In this document: in pieces, positions 43,259 to 51,809 of the stretch
How the letters are laid out: each line of letters starts with the position of its first letter
Position numbering within the stretch: position 1 is the first letter of the stretch
Source of the DNA: Miltoncostaea sp963703045
GTDB taxonomy: Bacteria; Actinomycetota; Thermoleophilia; Miltoncostaeales; Miltoncostaeaceae
Length of the DNA: 64,000 nt
Assembly (NCBI GenBank): GCA_963703045.1
Contig: OY969782.1
Span: forward strand, 1,612,001 to 1,676,000
Direction of reading: 5' to 3'
Notes under the pieces: model-generated
What the model was told of the DNA's origin: nothing
The model's input: only the letters and a program-made list of their open reading frames with translations
Databases searched by the model: none
Translations under genes and position numbers: made by a program

Positions 43259-44715
43259 CCGGCGAGCGCCGCCGCGAGCCGCGCGGCGGCCGCGTTGGTC
43301 GGCGCCAGGCGCGCGCCCGCGGCCCGCAGCGCCTCCTCCTGGCCCGCGCGGCCCTGCGGGTCGGCGTCGGTGCCGAGCACGTAGGCGACGACCGCCAGCT
43401 GGGGCCGGGCCGAGAGCGCGGCGCGTATGACGGGTGCCAGCACCCCGGCCGGGTCGTGGTGGCTCGCGTGGCCGAGCACGACGTCGAGCAGCAGGACACC
43501 CACCTCGGGGTCGGCGGCGTCGACCGCAAGCCGCTCGGCACGGGCGGCCGGGTCGATCATGGGGTGGGGCCGGCCGCGGGTGAACTCCTCCTCGCCGAGG
43601 TCGAGGCAGGCGTGACCGTGCGGCGCGCCGTCGAGCATGCGGGCGCCCCCCGCCGGGGCGTTGGTCCACACCGTGCCCAGGCGCTCGGCCAGGATCGCGG
43701 CGGCCTCTGAGCAGAGAGTGCCGCCCGAGAAGAGCCCCCGCACCGCGCCGACCGAGACCCACCCGGCACGCGGCGGCGCCGGGGGTGCGTACGGGTGTCC
43801 GGCCAGACCGGCGGCCGCCATGGCCGCCTCCTCGAGCGTCGGCGCGAGGGTCACGCCCGCGACCGGCGCGACGCCCCCTCCGACCATGCACGCCACCGCG
43901 GGCGTGCCGCAGTCGGCGAGAGCCTGCAGCACCCGCTCGGCGACCTCGGGCGAGGGCGGCTTCGAGACGCAGAGGATCACGTCGGTCGCGGGATCCTCGG
44001 CGAGGCGGGCGATCGCGTCGAGGGCGGTGATCGCGCCCACGTCGTCCTTCAGGTCGCGGCCACCGGTGCCGTAGCAGCGGCTCACCCCGGCGCCGGCCCG
44101 GTCGAGCAGCACGGTCACCTCCTGCGCCCCGGTGCCGGCCGCGGCAACCACCCCCACCGACCCGGGGGCGACGACGTTGGCGAAGCCGAGGGCGATGCCG
44201 TCGAGGATCGCGGTGCCCGCCCCGGGCCCCATCACGAGCAGGCCGAGCTCGTGGGCCCGTCGCTTGAGGTCCACCTCGTCCGCGACCGGCACCCCGTCGC
44301 TGAAGAGCAGCACGTCCATGCCGGCGCCGAGCGCCTTGTGCGCCTCGAGCGCCGCGTACTCGCCGGGCACCGAGACGACGGCGAGGTCGGCGACGACGCC
44401 GGTCAGGCTGCGCGGCGGGCGCGGGGCGGAGCCGGTGCCGCCGGCGTCCCCGGGGCCGCGGTCGAGCACCTCCTCGGCGGCGGCGAGCCCGGCGTCGCCG
44501 GCCTCGCCCTGCACCGCGATGACGAGGTCGTCGGGGCCGGCGCCGTCGATCTCGGCGGCCGACATGCCGAGCCCGGTCGCCTCCTCGCGGTTGGCCGGCG
44601 TGCCCATGAAGCAGAAGGCCCGCTCGACGCCGTCGACGGCCTCGGCGGCGCGAGCCGCGGCCATCATCTTGGCGCTGTCGGCCCAGCGGCCGGCGCGTAC
44701 CCGGACGGTCGTCAC
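43255..44715 (-). CDS. FdrA-family acyl-CoA-synthetase-like protein (AllF-like)
   Basis: 486 residues resembling FdrA: FCFMGTPANREEA near residue 40, two succinyl-CoA-synthetase-like Rossmann regions (VVAAAGTGAQEV, RCYGTGGRDLKDDVG), and RGLFSGGTLCSEAA in the C-terminal part. FdrA (AllF) is a component of E. coli oxamic transcarbamylase, which cleaves oxalurate to oxamate and carbamoyl phosphate. Companion AllG- and AllH-like genes and a carbamate kinase are in the same 20 kb, though not adjacent. GTG start; 4-bp overlaps at both ends. Confidence 0.85.
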   Translation of the reverse strand: MTTVRVRAGRWADSAKMMAAARAAEAVDGVERAFCFMGTPANREEATGLGMSAAEIDGAGPDDLVIAVQGEAGDAGLAAAEEVLDRGPGDAGGTGSAPRPPRSLTGVVADLAVVSVPGEYAALEAHKALGAGMDVLLFSDGVPVADEVDLKRRAHELGLLVMGPGAGTAILDGIALGFANVVAPGSVGVVAAAGTGAQEVTVLLDRAGAGVSRCYGTGGRDLKDDVGAITALDAIARLAEDPATDVILCVSKPPSPEVAERVLQALADCGTPAVACMVGGGVAPVAGVTLAPTLEEAAMAAAGLAGHPYAPPAPPRAGWVSVGAVRGLFSGGTLCSEAAAILAERLGTVWTNAPAGGARMLDGAPHGHACLDLGEEEFTRGRPHPMIDPAARAERLAVDAADPEVGVLLLDVVLGHASHHDPAGVLAPVIRAALSARPQLAVVAYVLGTDADPQGRAGQEEALRAAGARLAPTNAAAARLAAALAG

Positions 44716-46973
44716 AGGATCGACGCCTCGCGGCCGTCGGCGCCGGCGAGCAGCGGCTCGGCCTGCGCCCCGAGGGCCTCGTCGTCGGTCTCGCGGGCGC
44801 GGAGCAGCGCCGTGCGGCCCCCCTCGACGAGCACCGCGGCCGGCCGCAGGTGGATGAAGGGCGACGCCTGCGCCATCGCATAGGCGCCGGTCTGGCCGAT
44901 CCACACCAGATCGCCCTCGCGGAGGGGGCCCAGGGGCACCTCGCGGGCCACCGCGTCGTGCTGCAGGCAGAGGGGCCCGTAGAGGTCGGTGGGGCGCTCG
45001 GCGCCCGGGCGCGGGTCGACGACGTGCACGGGCGAGCGCTTCCACTGCACGCAGGGCACCTGGGTGATGCCGACGTCGACCACCACCTTGCCCGGCCCTC
45101 GGCGCGCGACCACGCGGGTCAGCAGCCACCCGGCGTCGCGGATCAGCGCCCGGCCGGGCTCGAGGACGAGCGGCGGGTGGTCGGGGCCGAGGGCCCCCCG
45201 CACCGCGTCGAGGTGACCGCGGAGGCCGGCGGCCGACGGCCAGCCGCCCCCCAGGTCGAGCCACTCGATGCCGCCGACGAGGTCGCAGACCTCGCGCATG
45301 AGGGCGGCGGCCGCCGCGAAGCGCTCGACCGGGACCGGGTACTGCACCGTGACGCCGTGGATCGGCGGGCCGGTCGCGGGCAGCGGCCCGAGCTGGTAGG
45401 CGCCCAGGTGGATGTGGAGGCCGGTCAGCGACAGGCCGGCCCGGGCCAGGGTCGACGCGACGGCCGGCGCGAGGCGCGCCGGGACGCCGAAGCGGTCGCG
45501 GCCGACCCGGTCGGGGGGGACGAGCCGCAGGCCCACGCGGGCGTCGGGGGAGGCGAAGGGGGCCAACCGGGCGATCTCCCGCACCTGACCGACGCCGTCG
45601 GCGATGACCGTGGCGCCCTCGGCGAGCGCCCGCCGCAGCTCGTCGGGTGTCTTGAGCGGGCCGTTGAACACGATCTGCGCGGCGGGCACGCCCGCGCGGC
45701 GGGCCAGCCGGTACTCGTGGCCCGAGGCGACCTCGGCACCGCAGCCGGCCCGGTGGAGGCGGGTGACGAGGCCCATGAGGGTGTTCGACTTCAGCGAGTA
45801 GGCGACCGTGGCGTCGGCGCCGGCGGCCTCCTGGAAGGCGCGCGCCTCGGCCGCGAGCCGCTCGCCCTCGAACACGTAGAGCGGGGTGCCGAAGCGCTCG
45901 GCCAGCTCGGCGGCGGCGGCCGGCGGGCGGGGCTCGATGGGCACGACGTTCGAGCGGACGGGCGCGGGGCGCGGCGGGCGGGCGGTGGGCGCGGCGGCGC
46001 CGCCCGCCAGCCGCGGCCACACGTCGCGCCCGATGCGGCCGATCTCCTCGAGGTGCGGGTAGCCCGACGCGATGACCAGGTCGACCCCGGCCTCGCGGTA
46101 TCCGTCGAGCAGGCGCGCGACCTGCGCGTACGAGCCGACCAGCGCCGTGCCGGCGCCCCCGCGGACGGTCCGGATGCCGGCCCAGAGCCCGGGCGACACC
46201 CAGCCCTCGTCGTCGGCGGGGATCGCGTTCATGCGCGCCTGCCCGACGCTGTCGAAGCCGGCGTACTCGAGGGCGCGCTGCCCCCCGACCTCGGCGCGCG
46301 ACACGAGCGCGCGGGCGGCCTCGCGCGCCTCGCGCTCGGTCGGGCGGGCGATCAGGTGGATGCGCAGGCCGAAGCGCATGGGCCGATCGGCGCGCGCCCG
46401 CATCGCGGCGATGCGCTCGGCGACGCGCTCGGTGGCCTCGCCCCACATGAGGTAGGTCTCGGCGTGCGCGAGCGCGAGCGCCCGTGCGGCATCGGACGCT
46501 CCCCCGAGGTAGAACGGGCCGTCGAAGCGCTCGCGCACGGCGCGGGCGAGCTCGGCCAGCCGGGCGTAGCGGGCGTCGTGGTCGAGGGCCGGCGTGCCGT
46601 AGGGGCCCTCCGGCCCGCCGCCGGCGACGAGGTTGATCGCCACCCTGCCGGGGGCCACCCGCGCGAGGGTCTCGGCCTGGTGGGCCGCGAGCGGCGCCGC
46701 CACGCCCGCCGGGTTGACCGCCACGATGATGCGGATCGTGCGCGTCAGCGCGGCCAGGGCCGTCGCGGTGGTCCAGCTCTCCATGAAGGGGGCATCGGGC
46801 GCGAACGAGTCGTTGACCGTCCCGGTCGGGACGAGGATCTCACGGGCCCCGGCCCGCTCAGCGGCGCGCGCCACACGCGCCAGGTAGCGGGCATCCGGTG
46901 GGCGCTCGGCCCGCCGCGTGCCCAGCCATCTGCCGTCTCCTTCGGACGGGCAGTACCAACCGAGTGCGGTCAA
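44712..46973 (-). CDS. Fusion: luciferase-like flavin monooxygenase + fold-III PLP decarboxylase
   Basis: One uninterrupted 753-residue frame. Residues 1-330 resemble SsuD-type alkanesulfonate monooxygenases (GWYCPSEGDGRW, NDSFAPDAPFMESWTTATALA, ARVAPGRVAINLVAG). A Pro/Ala linker (about 325-350) leads to an alanine-racemase-fold decarboxylase: Schiff-base Lys in VAYSLKSN, HIHLGAYQ, GGGWPSA, EPGRALIRDAG and catalytic Cys in VPCVQWKR, as in diaminopimelate/ornithine decarboxylases. TTG 46973 follows a TAACAT -10 box by 6 bases. The fusion suggests one amino-acid-derived substrate passes through both sites; this is inference. Confidence 0.88.
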   Translation of the reverse strand: MTALGWYCPSEGDGRWLGTRRAERPPDARYLARVARAAERAGAREILVPTGTVNDSFAPDAPFMESWTTATALAALTRTIRIIVAVNPAGVAAPLAAHQAETLARVAPGRVAINLVAGGGPEGPYGTPALDHDARYARLAELARAVRERFDGPFYLGGASDAARALALAHAETYLMWGEATERVAERIAAMRARADRPMRFGLRIHLIARPTEREAREAARALVSRAEVGGQRALEYAGFDSVGQARMNAIPADDEGWVSPGLWAGIRTVRGGAGTALVGSYAQVARLLDGYREAGVDLVIASGYPHLEEIGRIGRDVWPRLAGGAAAPTARPPRPAPVRSNVVPIEPRPPAAAAELAERFGTPLYVFEGERLAAEARAFQEAAGADATVAYSLKSNTLMGLVTRLHRAGCGAEVASGHEYRLARRAGVPAAQIVFNGPLKTPDELRRALAEGATVIADGVGQVREIARLAPFASPDARVGLRLVPPDRVGRDRFGVPARLAPAVASTLARAGLSLTGLHIHLGAYQLGPLPATGPPIHGVTVQYPVPVERFAAAAALMREVCDLVGGIEWLDLGGGWPSAAGLRGHLDAVRGALGPDHPPLVLEPGRALIRDAGWLLTRVVARRGPGKVVVDVGITQVPCVQWKRSPVHVVDPRPGAERPTDLYGPLCLQHDAVAREVPLGPLREGDLVWIGQTGAYAMAQASPFIHLRPAAVLVEGGRTALLRARETDDEALGAQAEPLLAGADGREASIL

Positions 46974-46979
46974 GGTGCC

Positions 46980-46985
46980 ATGTTA
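46980..46985 (-). promoter_or_regulatory. -10 element (TAACAT) of the fusion gene
   Basis: TAACAT on the minus strand ends 6 bases before the TTG at 46973, matching the leaderless spacing used for other genes and supporting that rare start. Confidence 0.45.
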
Positions 46986-47033
46986 ACCACACGGCCCGCG
47001 CGCAGGGCGCGGGCGCCGAGGCGGAGCGGGCCC

Positions 47034-47312
47034 GTGGCGGAGTGGAGGGTCATCATCGAGACGGGCCCGGCGGGCGGCGGCCCGCCGACCCGGGAGGCCT
47101 TCGAGGTCACGCCGCCGCCCGCGGCCGGCACCGAGCGCGAGGTGCTGCGTCAGCTCGTGGAGGCCATCCACCCGGGCGCGACCGAGCGCGCGCACTCCTC
47201 GGGCCGGTCGGAGTTCGACGACGGCGGGCGACACATCACCGCCCGCTTCGAGGTCGGGGGCGCGCCCACCGGGCCGACGGGACCGGCCCAGGAGACGCTC
47301 TTCGACGCCTGA
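47034..47312 (+). CDS. Small protein of unknown function
   Basis: 92 residues from GTG 47034 (110 from ATG 46980, which falls in the promoter of the divergent gene). A strand-rich start EWRVIIETGP, then a helix REVLRQLVEAIHPGA and a strand GRHITARFEV. Codon use looks real. It is the only plus-strand gene between 40 and 49.7 kb and is convergent to the aminotransferase-like gene. No family recognised. Confidence 0.55.
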   Translation: MAEWRVIIETGPAGGGPPTREAFEVTPPPAAGTEREVLRQLVEAIHPGATERAHSSGRSEFDDGGRHITARFEVGGAPTGPTGPAQETLFDA

Positions 47313-47323
47313 GGGCTGGGCGC

Positions 47324-48694
47324 TCAGACGGATTGCGGGCCCCGTCCGACGACCTCGGCGATGCGCCGCCCGCGCTCGGTGCCGTAGGAGAGGAAGAGGT
47401 CGTGCACGGCGCGGCGGTACGCCCCGCTCGCCGCATCGGCCACGGCGTCGGGCCAGACGGACGCGAGCCGCTCGAGCGCCGAGGGGTCGGGGTCGCTCAT
47501 GTTGAGCCGCAGCGTCGTGGTGGCGCCGACGTCGCCGAGACCGTCGCCCGGGTAGACCGCGACCCGCCGGGCGCAGAGCGCGACCGTCAGCTCCTGGGCG
47601 CTCGCGCCCGTGCCGGACACGTCCACGACGACCGAGAAGCCGTAGGCCGGCGCCACGACGACCGGCGCGATCGACCGCAGCCGCGCCAGGTTGGCGCGGA
47701 TGACCTCCTCGCCGCGGGCGCGCCACCCGTCGTCGGCGAGCGCGGCGGCGGCGCCCACCTGCGCGATCCGGTTGGTGTTGAGCCGCACCGCGGCGATCTT
47801 GACCTGCAGGCAGGTGCGCACGAGGGCGGGGTCGCCCCCGAGGGCGCCGACCCGGGCGCCCGCCATGCCGTATCCGTGGGCCAGGCCGCTCGACACGAGC
47901 AGCGTCGCGTCGGGGTGCTCGCGCTGCACGTCGGCCACCGGGTGGTGGCGGGCGCCGGGGTCGACCCGGTGGGCCGAGTGCGTCGTGTCGGCGAGGACGA
48001 CGATGCCGCGCTCGGCCGAGATGCGCAGCAGCTCGGCCAGTTCGTCGCGCCGCTGGACCGTGCCGAACGGGTTGATCGGGTCACAGACCACGATCATCTT
48101 CGTGCGCGGCGTGAGCGCCCGCCGCACCTCGGCGGGGTCGAGCCGCCAGCCCGAGCCGGCGTCGAGGCGCACCCACACCGGCACCCCGCCCGCCAGGCGC
48201 AGGGCGGGCACGAAGTGGAAGTAGCCGGGGTCGGTGACGATCACCTCGTCGCCGGGGTCGAGGCAGGCCAGCGCCGCGTAGCCGACGCCGGCCTGGGCGC
48301 CCTCGGTGCCGATCACCTCGAAGCCGTCGTCGCGGGCGCGGCCGAGCAGGACGGTCGCCATCAGATCGCGCAGCGGCTCGTCGAGGTCGGGGGAGTAGGG
48401 GCCGACGTGCTCCGCGTCGACCGCGGCGCGCATCGCCGCGAGCGCGCGGGGCGACGGGCCGATGTGGTTGGCCATCCAGCCGAGATCGGCCCACTCGGAG
48501 CGGTCGAGCGCGATCGCGCCGTCGCGGTAGACCTCGGCGGGGTCCCACCCGAGGATGCGGTAGGCGTCGCGGTAGGTCATGTAGTTGCCGAAGCCCTGCG
48601 GGTCCTCGAGCAGGGCGCGCGCCCGCGCCGAGGCGGCCGGCACCGCGGCGGCCGCCGGCGGACGCCAGGTGAGCACGGAGCGGGGGCGGCCCAT
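47324..48694 (-). CDS. Fold-type-I aminotransferase homologue without the PLP lysine
   Basis: 456 residues of the aspartate-aminotransferase superfamily: TEGAQAGVGYAALACLDPGD, DPGYFHF, INPFGTVQRRDE and ADTTHSAHR are all in place. At the PLP-Lys motif (usually SxSKxxGxxGxRxG) it reads SSGLAHGYGMAGARVG, so Lys is His (codon CAC); no other Lys is near. The usual Tyr after the DxxY motif is also changed. It may bind PLP without a Schiff base, or have another role. ATG 48694 shares one base with the carbamate kinase stop (TGATG). Confidence 0.85.
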   Translation of the reverse strand: MGRPRSVLTWRPPAAAAVPAASARARALLEDPQGFGNYMTYRDAYRILGWDPAEVYRDGAIALDRSEWADLGWMANHIGPSPRALAAMRAAVDAEHVGPYSPDLDEPLRDLMATVLLGRARDDGFEVIGTEGAQAGVGYAALACLDPGDEVIVTDPGYFHFVPALRLAGGVPVWVRLDAGSGWRLDPAEVRRALTPRTKMIVVCDPINPFGTVQRRDELAELLRISAERGIVVLADTTHSAHRVDPGARHHPVADVQREHPDATLLVSSGLAHGYGMAGARVGALGGDPALVRTCLQVKIAAVRLNTNRIAQVGAAAALADDGWRARGEEVIRANLARLRSIAPVVVAPAYGFSVVVDVSGTGASAQELTVALCARRVAVYPGDGLGDVGATTTLRLNMSDPDPSALERLASVWPDAVADAASGAYRRAVHDLFLSYGTERGRRIAEVVGRGPQSV

Positions 48695-49626
48695 CAGGGC
48701 GTGACGCGCGATCCGCCGCGCCCGGCCACGGCCTCGGCGACCCGCTCGAGCGACGTCACGATGGCGGTGCCGCCGGTCGAGGCGACGAACTGGGCGGCGG
48801 CCTCGATCTTGGGACCCATGCTGCCGGGCGGGAACTGGCCGTCGGCGAGGTGGGCCCGCGCCTCGGCCACGGTCATCGCCGCCACCGGCCGCTCGGTCGG
48901 GGTGCCGAAGTCGAGCATGACCTGGTCGACCCCGGTCACCAGCAGCAGCGCGTCGGCGCCCACGAGCGCGCCGATCAGGGCGGCGGCGAAGTCCTTGTCG
49001 ATGACGGCGTCGACGCCGACGAGGTCGCCGTCCTCCCGCGCCACCGGCACGCCGCCGCCCCCGCAGGCCACCACCACCTCGCCGGCGTCGAGCAGGCGGC
49101 GGATCTCGCCGGCCTCGACCACCTCGATCGGCCGCGGAGACGCGACGACCCGCCGCCATCCGCGCCCCGAGTCCTCGGCGACCGCCCATCCCCGGGCCTC
49201 GGCGAGCCGGCGTGCCCGGCCCTCCGAGAAGAAGGGGCCGATCGGCTTGGTCGGGGTGGCGAAGGCCGGGTCGTCGCGGCTCACGACCACCTGCGTCATG
49301 ACCGCCGCGACGGTGCGCTCCAGGCCGGACGCGACCATCGCGTCGCCCACCGACTGCGAGAGCAGGTACCCGAGCTGCCCCTGGGTCATCGCCCCGAGGG
49401 CGAACAACGGCTGTGGCGGGACCTCCCGGGCGACCGCCTCCTGGGCCATCGCGAGCGCTCCGACCTGCGGCCCGTTGCCGTGGACGATGAGCAGCCGGTC
49501 GCCGTCGGCGAGGATCGACACGGCGGTCTCGGCCACGGAGCGGGCGCGCTGCTCCTGATCGCCGAACGACCCCAGACCGGCGGGGGCGAGAGCGTTGCCC
49601 CCGATGGCCAGCACGACGGTGCGCAC
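48694..49626 (-). CDS. Carbamate kinase (AllK/ArcC-like)
   Basis: 310 residues of the amino acid kinase family: VVLAIGGNAL, VHGNGPQVG, ACGGGGVPV and VIDKDFAAALIG as in ArcC/YbcF. It makes ATP and carbamate from carbamoyl phosphate and ADP. With the oxamic-transcarbamylase-like genes nearby it would be the ATP-yielding last step. GTG 49626 has GAGGAGG 9 bases upstream. Divergent from the Sll0783-family gene; translationally coupled to the aminotransferase-like gene. Confidence 0.93.
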   Translation of the reverse strand: MRTVVLAIGGNALAPAGLGSFGDQEQRARSVAETAVSILADGDRLLIVHGNGPQVGALAMAQEAVAREVPPQPLFALGAMTQGQLGYLLSQSVGDAMVASGLERTVAAVMTQVVVSRDDPAFATPTKPIGPFFSEGRARRLAEARGWAVAEDSGRGWRRVVASPRPIEVVEAGEIRRLLDAGEVVVACGGGGVPVAREDGDLVGVDAVIDKDFAAALIGALVGADALLLVTGVDQVMLDFGTPTERPVAAMTVAEARAHLADGQFPPGSMGPKIEAAAQFVASTGGTAIVTSLERVAEAVAGRGGSRVTP

Positions 49627-49789
49627 GGGAATCTACCTCCTCGTGTACATGTTCCGACGAATCCGGTTCTGCGTTCGGGAGGTTGCGCCAACCGGGTGCG
49701 GCGGGGAATGATCCTACCTTCCGTATCGGCGGTGTCGTCCCGGGTCCCTGGGGGCATCGCCCGTGCTCATTTCTCCGGGAGGAGCGAAC
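49627..49789. promoter_or_regulatory. Divergent control region with inverted repeat
   Basis: 163 bp between carbamate kinase and the Sll0783-family gene. A GGTTG-CGC-CAACC inverted repeat lies at 49681-49693 and could be an operator. TACCTT at 49715-49720 is a possible plus-strand -10. Ribosome binding sites are strong on both sides (GGGAGGAG at 49777-49784; GAGGAGG on the minus strand). This is the likely control point for the nitrogen cluster. Confidence 0.4.
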
Positions 49790-50275
49790 GTGGCGAAGAT
49801 CGAGGGAATGAAGCCCGAGGCCGGCCAGGAGCTGTACGACGTCGCGGAGAAGGTGTTCCCCGACATCAAGGCGGAGCCGGGTGAGGAGGCGTGGATCTTC
49901 ATGCACACCGTGCCCTACGAGGGCTCGGTGGGGCTCGTGAACCTCTTGACGGCCACGCGGCTCGGGCGCAAGGGCTTCAAGGTGAGCCTCGTGCTCTACG
50001 GCCCCGGCGTCCTGATGGCGTCCGGCACGCGCGGCTACCCCGCCGTCGGCCAGGAGGCCTTCCCCGGTCACATGGCGATCAACAACCAGCTCAAGACGCT
50101 CATGTCCGAGGGCGCCACCATCTACGCCTGCCGCTTCGCCATGGGCGCCCTCTACGGCTTCCGCGAGGACGACCTGATCCCGGGCGTGAAGGCGTTCAAC
50201 CCGCTCGACGTGCTCGACTCGGCGCTGACGGCGTGGCGGAACAAGGCCTTCCAGCTCAACACCTGGACCGTCTAG
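49790..50275 (+). CDS. Sll0783/MSMEG_0572 family nitrogen-starvation protein
   Basis: 161 residues of a compact alpha/beta (DsrE-like) fold with FMHTVPYEGSVGLVNLLTA, LVLYGPGVLMASGTRGYPAVGQEAFPGH and IYACRFAMGALYG. The family is the marker of the nit1C cluster (Synechocystis sll0783-0787; cyanide-assimilating pseudomonads) and is induced by nitrogen starvation; its reaction is unknown. GTG 49790 has GGGAGGAG 5 bases upstream. First gene of the plus-strand nitrogen operon. Confidence 0.88.
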   Translation: MAKIEGMKPEAGQELYDVAEKVFPDIKAEPGEEAWIFMHTVPYEGSVGLVNLLTATRLGRKGFKVSLVLYGPGVLMASGTRGYPAVGQEAFPGHMAINNQLKTLMSEGATIYACRFAMGALYGFREDDLIPGVKAFNPLDVLDSALTAWRNKAFQLNTWTV

Positions 50276-50303
50276 TCGTCCAGGGGCCGGCGACGTCGCT
50301 CCG

Positions 50304-50930
50304 ATGAGCGATCGCGACGACATCCTCAGGCGGTGGCGGCTGGGAGAGGAGCGCCTCTACCCTGTCGCCACCGTCCGGCCCGACCTCTACGAGGCCGTGG
50401 TCGGGGTCGTGCGCGCGCTCGCCGACCACCTGGCGACCGTGCCCGACCTCGACGCGCTCGTGATCACGTTCCGCACCGCCACGCGCGATGCCGAGCTGAG
50501 CGCCGCCGGCGTGCGGTTGCTGGACCTCTCGCCCGAGATCGACCTCGACCTGGTGCGCGACGCCGCGTACCAGGTGCGGGCGCGAGAGCTCTCGATGCGG
50601 GCGTCGACCGAGCGCACCGAGACGGCGATCCGGCGCGCGCGCGCCGCCGGCGAGGCGACGGCCGTGATCTGGGCCGAGGGCGATCGCGAGCTCTGGCCGC
50701 CCTACCGGCGCGTGGAGATGTCGCTGCGATCGGGCCGGGCCGTGGCCGTCACGACGGCGATGGACCCCGACACGATGATGCCGCGCTATGCGGTCGAGGG
50801 GATCGCGCTCGATCCCGAGACGGGCGAGTCGCTCGCGGAGGACCCGATCGCGCCGCGCCGCGAGTTCACCGATCCCGAGCAATGGCGGGCGGCCGCCCAG
50901 GCGCTGCGCAAAGACCTCCTGACGAGCTGA
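50304..50930 (+). CDS. Protein of unknown function in the nit1C-like operon
   Basis: 208 residues, helical N-terminal half (ILRRWRLGEERLYP, VGVVRALADHLATV) and a beta-rich second half (VIWAEGDRELWPPYRRVEMSLRSGRAVAVTTAMDPDT). No family recognised. It lies between the Sll0783-family and amidohydrolase genes, where the canonical cluster has the nitrilase. ATG start, 28 bp after the previous stop. Confidence 0.7.
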   Translation: MSDRDDILRRWRLGEERLYPVATVRPDLYEAVVGVVRALADHLATVPDLDALVITFRTATRDAELSAAGVRLLDLSPEIDLDLVRDAAYQVRARELSMRASTERTETAIRRARAAGEATAVIWAEGDRELWPPYRRVEMSLRSGRAVAVTTAMDPDTMMPRYAVEGIALDPETGESLAEDPIAPRREFTDPEQWRAAAQALRKDLLTS

Positions 50931-50945
50931 CGAGGGGACGGACAC

Positions 50946-51809
50946 GTGTCACTGCCCGACGGCATCAAGCGCAACGTGATCGACGGTCACAGCCACATCG
51001 GCGAGATCGAGGCGTGGCCCTTCTACGGGATCGACCACCCCGTGAAGCCGATCGTCTACGACTTCCCCCGCACCAAGGACTTCCTCAAGTACATGGACCG
51101 CTACGGCATCGAGCGCAGCCTCGTGATGTCGAACTACGGGGTCCCCAAGCCCGAGCAGCCGTTCTCGCTCAACCCGATCGTCATGGAGGCGGCGACGAGC
51201 TCCGACCGCATCCGGGGACTGCTGTGGGTCTCGTTCCTGCCGCGCGACAGGGAGAACACGATCGAGGCGCTCACCCACTGCGGCGAGTCGGGCATCATCG
51301 GCCTCAAGACGACCTTCCTGCTGGGCGGCAACCCCAACCCGGCGGAGTGGGACGAGGAGACCAAGGCGATCGCCGACATGTGCTTCGACGCCTGCGAGAA
51401 GCACGACTACGTGTTCCACTTCCACACGTCGGCCGGCGGCAACAGCGACATCAACAACTTCATCCCGATGGTCGAGGCCTACGGCAAGCGCTGCAAGATC
51501 CACCTCGTGCACTTCGGCGGCGGCGTCAGCGGCCACATCAAGCTGGTGCCGAAGTTCCTGCAGTGGGTGAAGGACGGCTACAAGGTCTACACCGACACCT
51601 CGTGGGCGATCGGCTTCGGCGCCCGCTGGCTGCTCGTCGAGATCGAGAAGCAGGGCATCGGCGGCGACCGGGTGATCTTCGGCTCGGACGAGCCATGGTC
51701 GGACTTCATGAGCGAGTACTGGAAGATCGAGGGCGCCCCCGTCTCCGAGGAGCTGAAGCGCATGGTGCTGGTCGACAACTTCGCCAACCTGCACGAGAAG
51801 CACTGGTGA
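50946..51809 (+). CDS. Metal-dependent amidohydrolase (amidohydrolase-2 type)
   Basis: 287 residues, TIM-barrel hydrolase: metal pair in NVIDGHSHIGE, further ligands in YVFHFHTSAG, KIHLVHFGGG and the catalytic Asp in IFGSDEPWSDF. The family includes hydrolases and decarboxylases of small acids. It occupies the operon place of the Nit1 nitrilase and could supply the hydrolytic step on a different nitrogen compound; this is inference. GTG start; stop overlaps the radical SAM start (GTGA). Confidence 0.88.
   Translation: MSLPDGIKRNVIDGHSHIGEIEAWPFYGIDHPVKPIVYDFPRTKDFLKYMDRYGIERSLVMSNYGVPKPEQPFSLNPIVMEAATSSDRIRGLLWVSFLPRDRENTIEALTHCGESGIIGLKTTFLLGGNPNPAEWDEETKAIADMCFDACEKHDYVFHFHTSAGGNSDINNFIPMVEAYGKRCKIHLVHFGGGVSGHIKLVPKFLQWVKDGYKVYTDTSWAIGFGARWLLVEIEKQGIGGDRVIFGSDEPWSDFMSEYWKIEGAPVSEELKRMVLVDNFANLHEKHW

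Noticed and set aside
46980..47312. ATG 46980 as start of the small plus-strand gene
   Set aside because: The extra 18 residues are Arg-rich without conserved look, and the codon overlaps the -10 box of the divergent gene; GTG 47034 is preferred, with low certainty.
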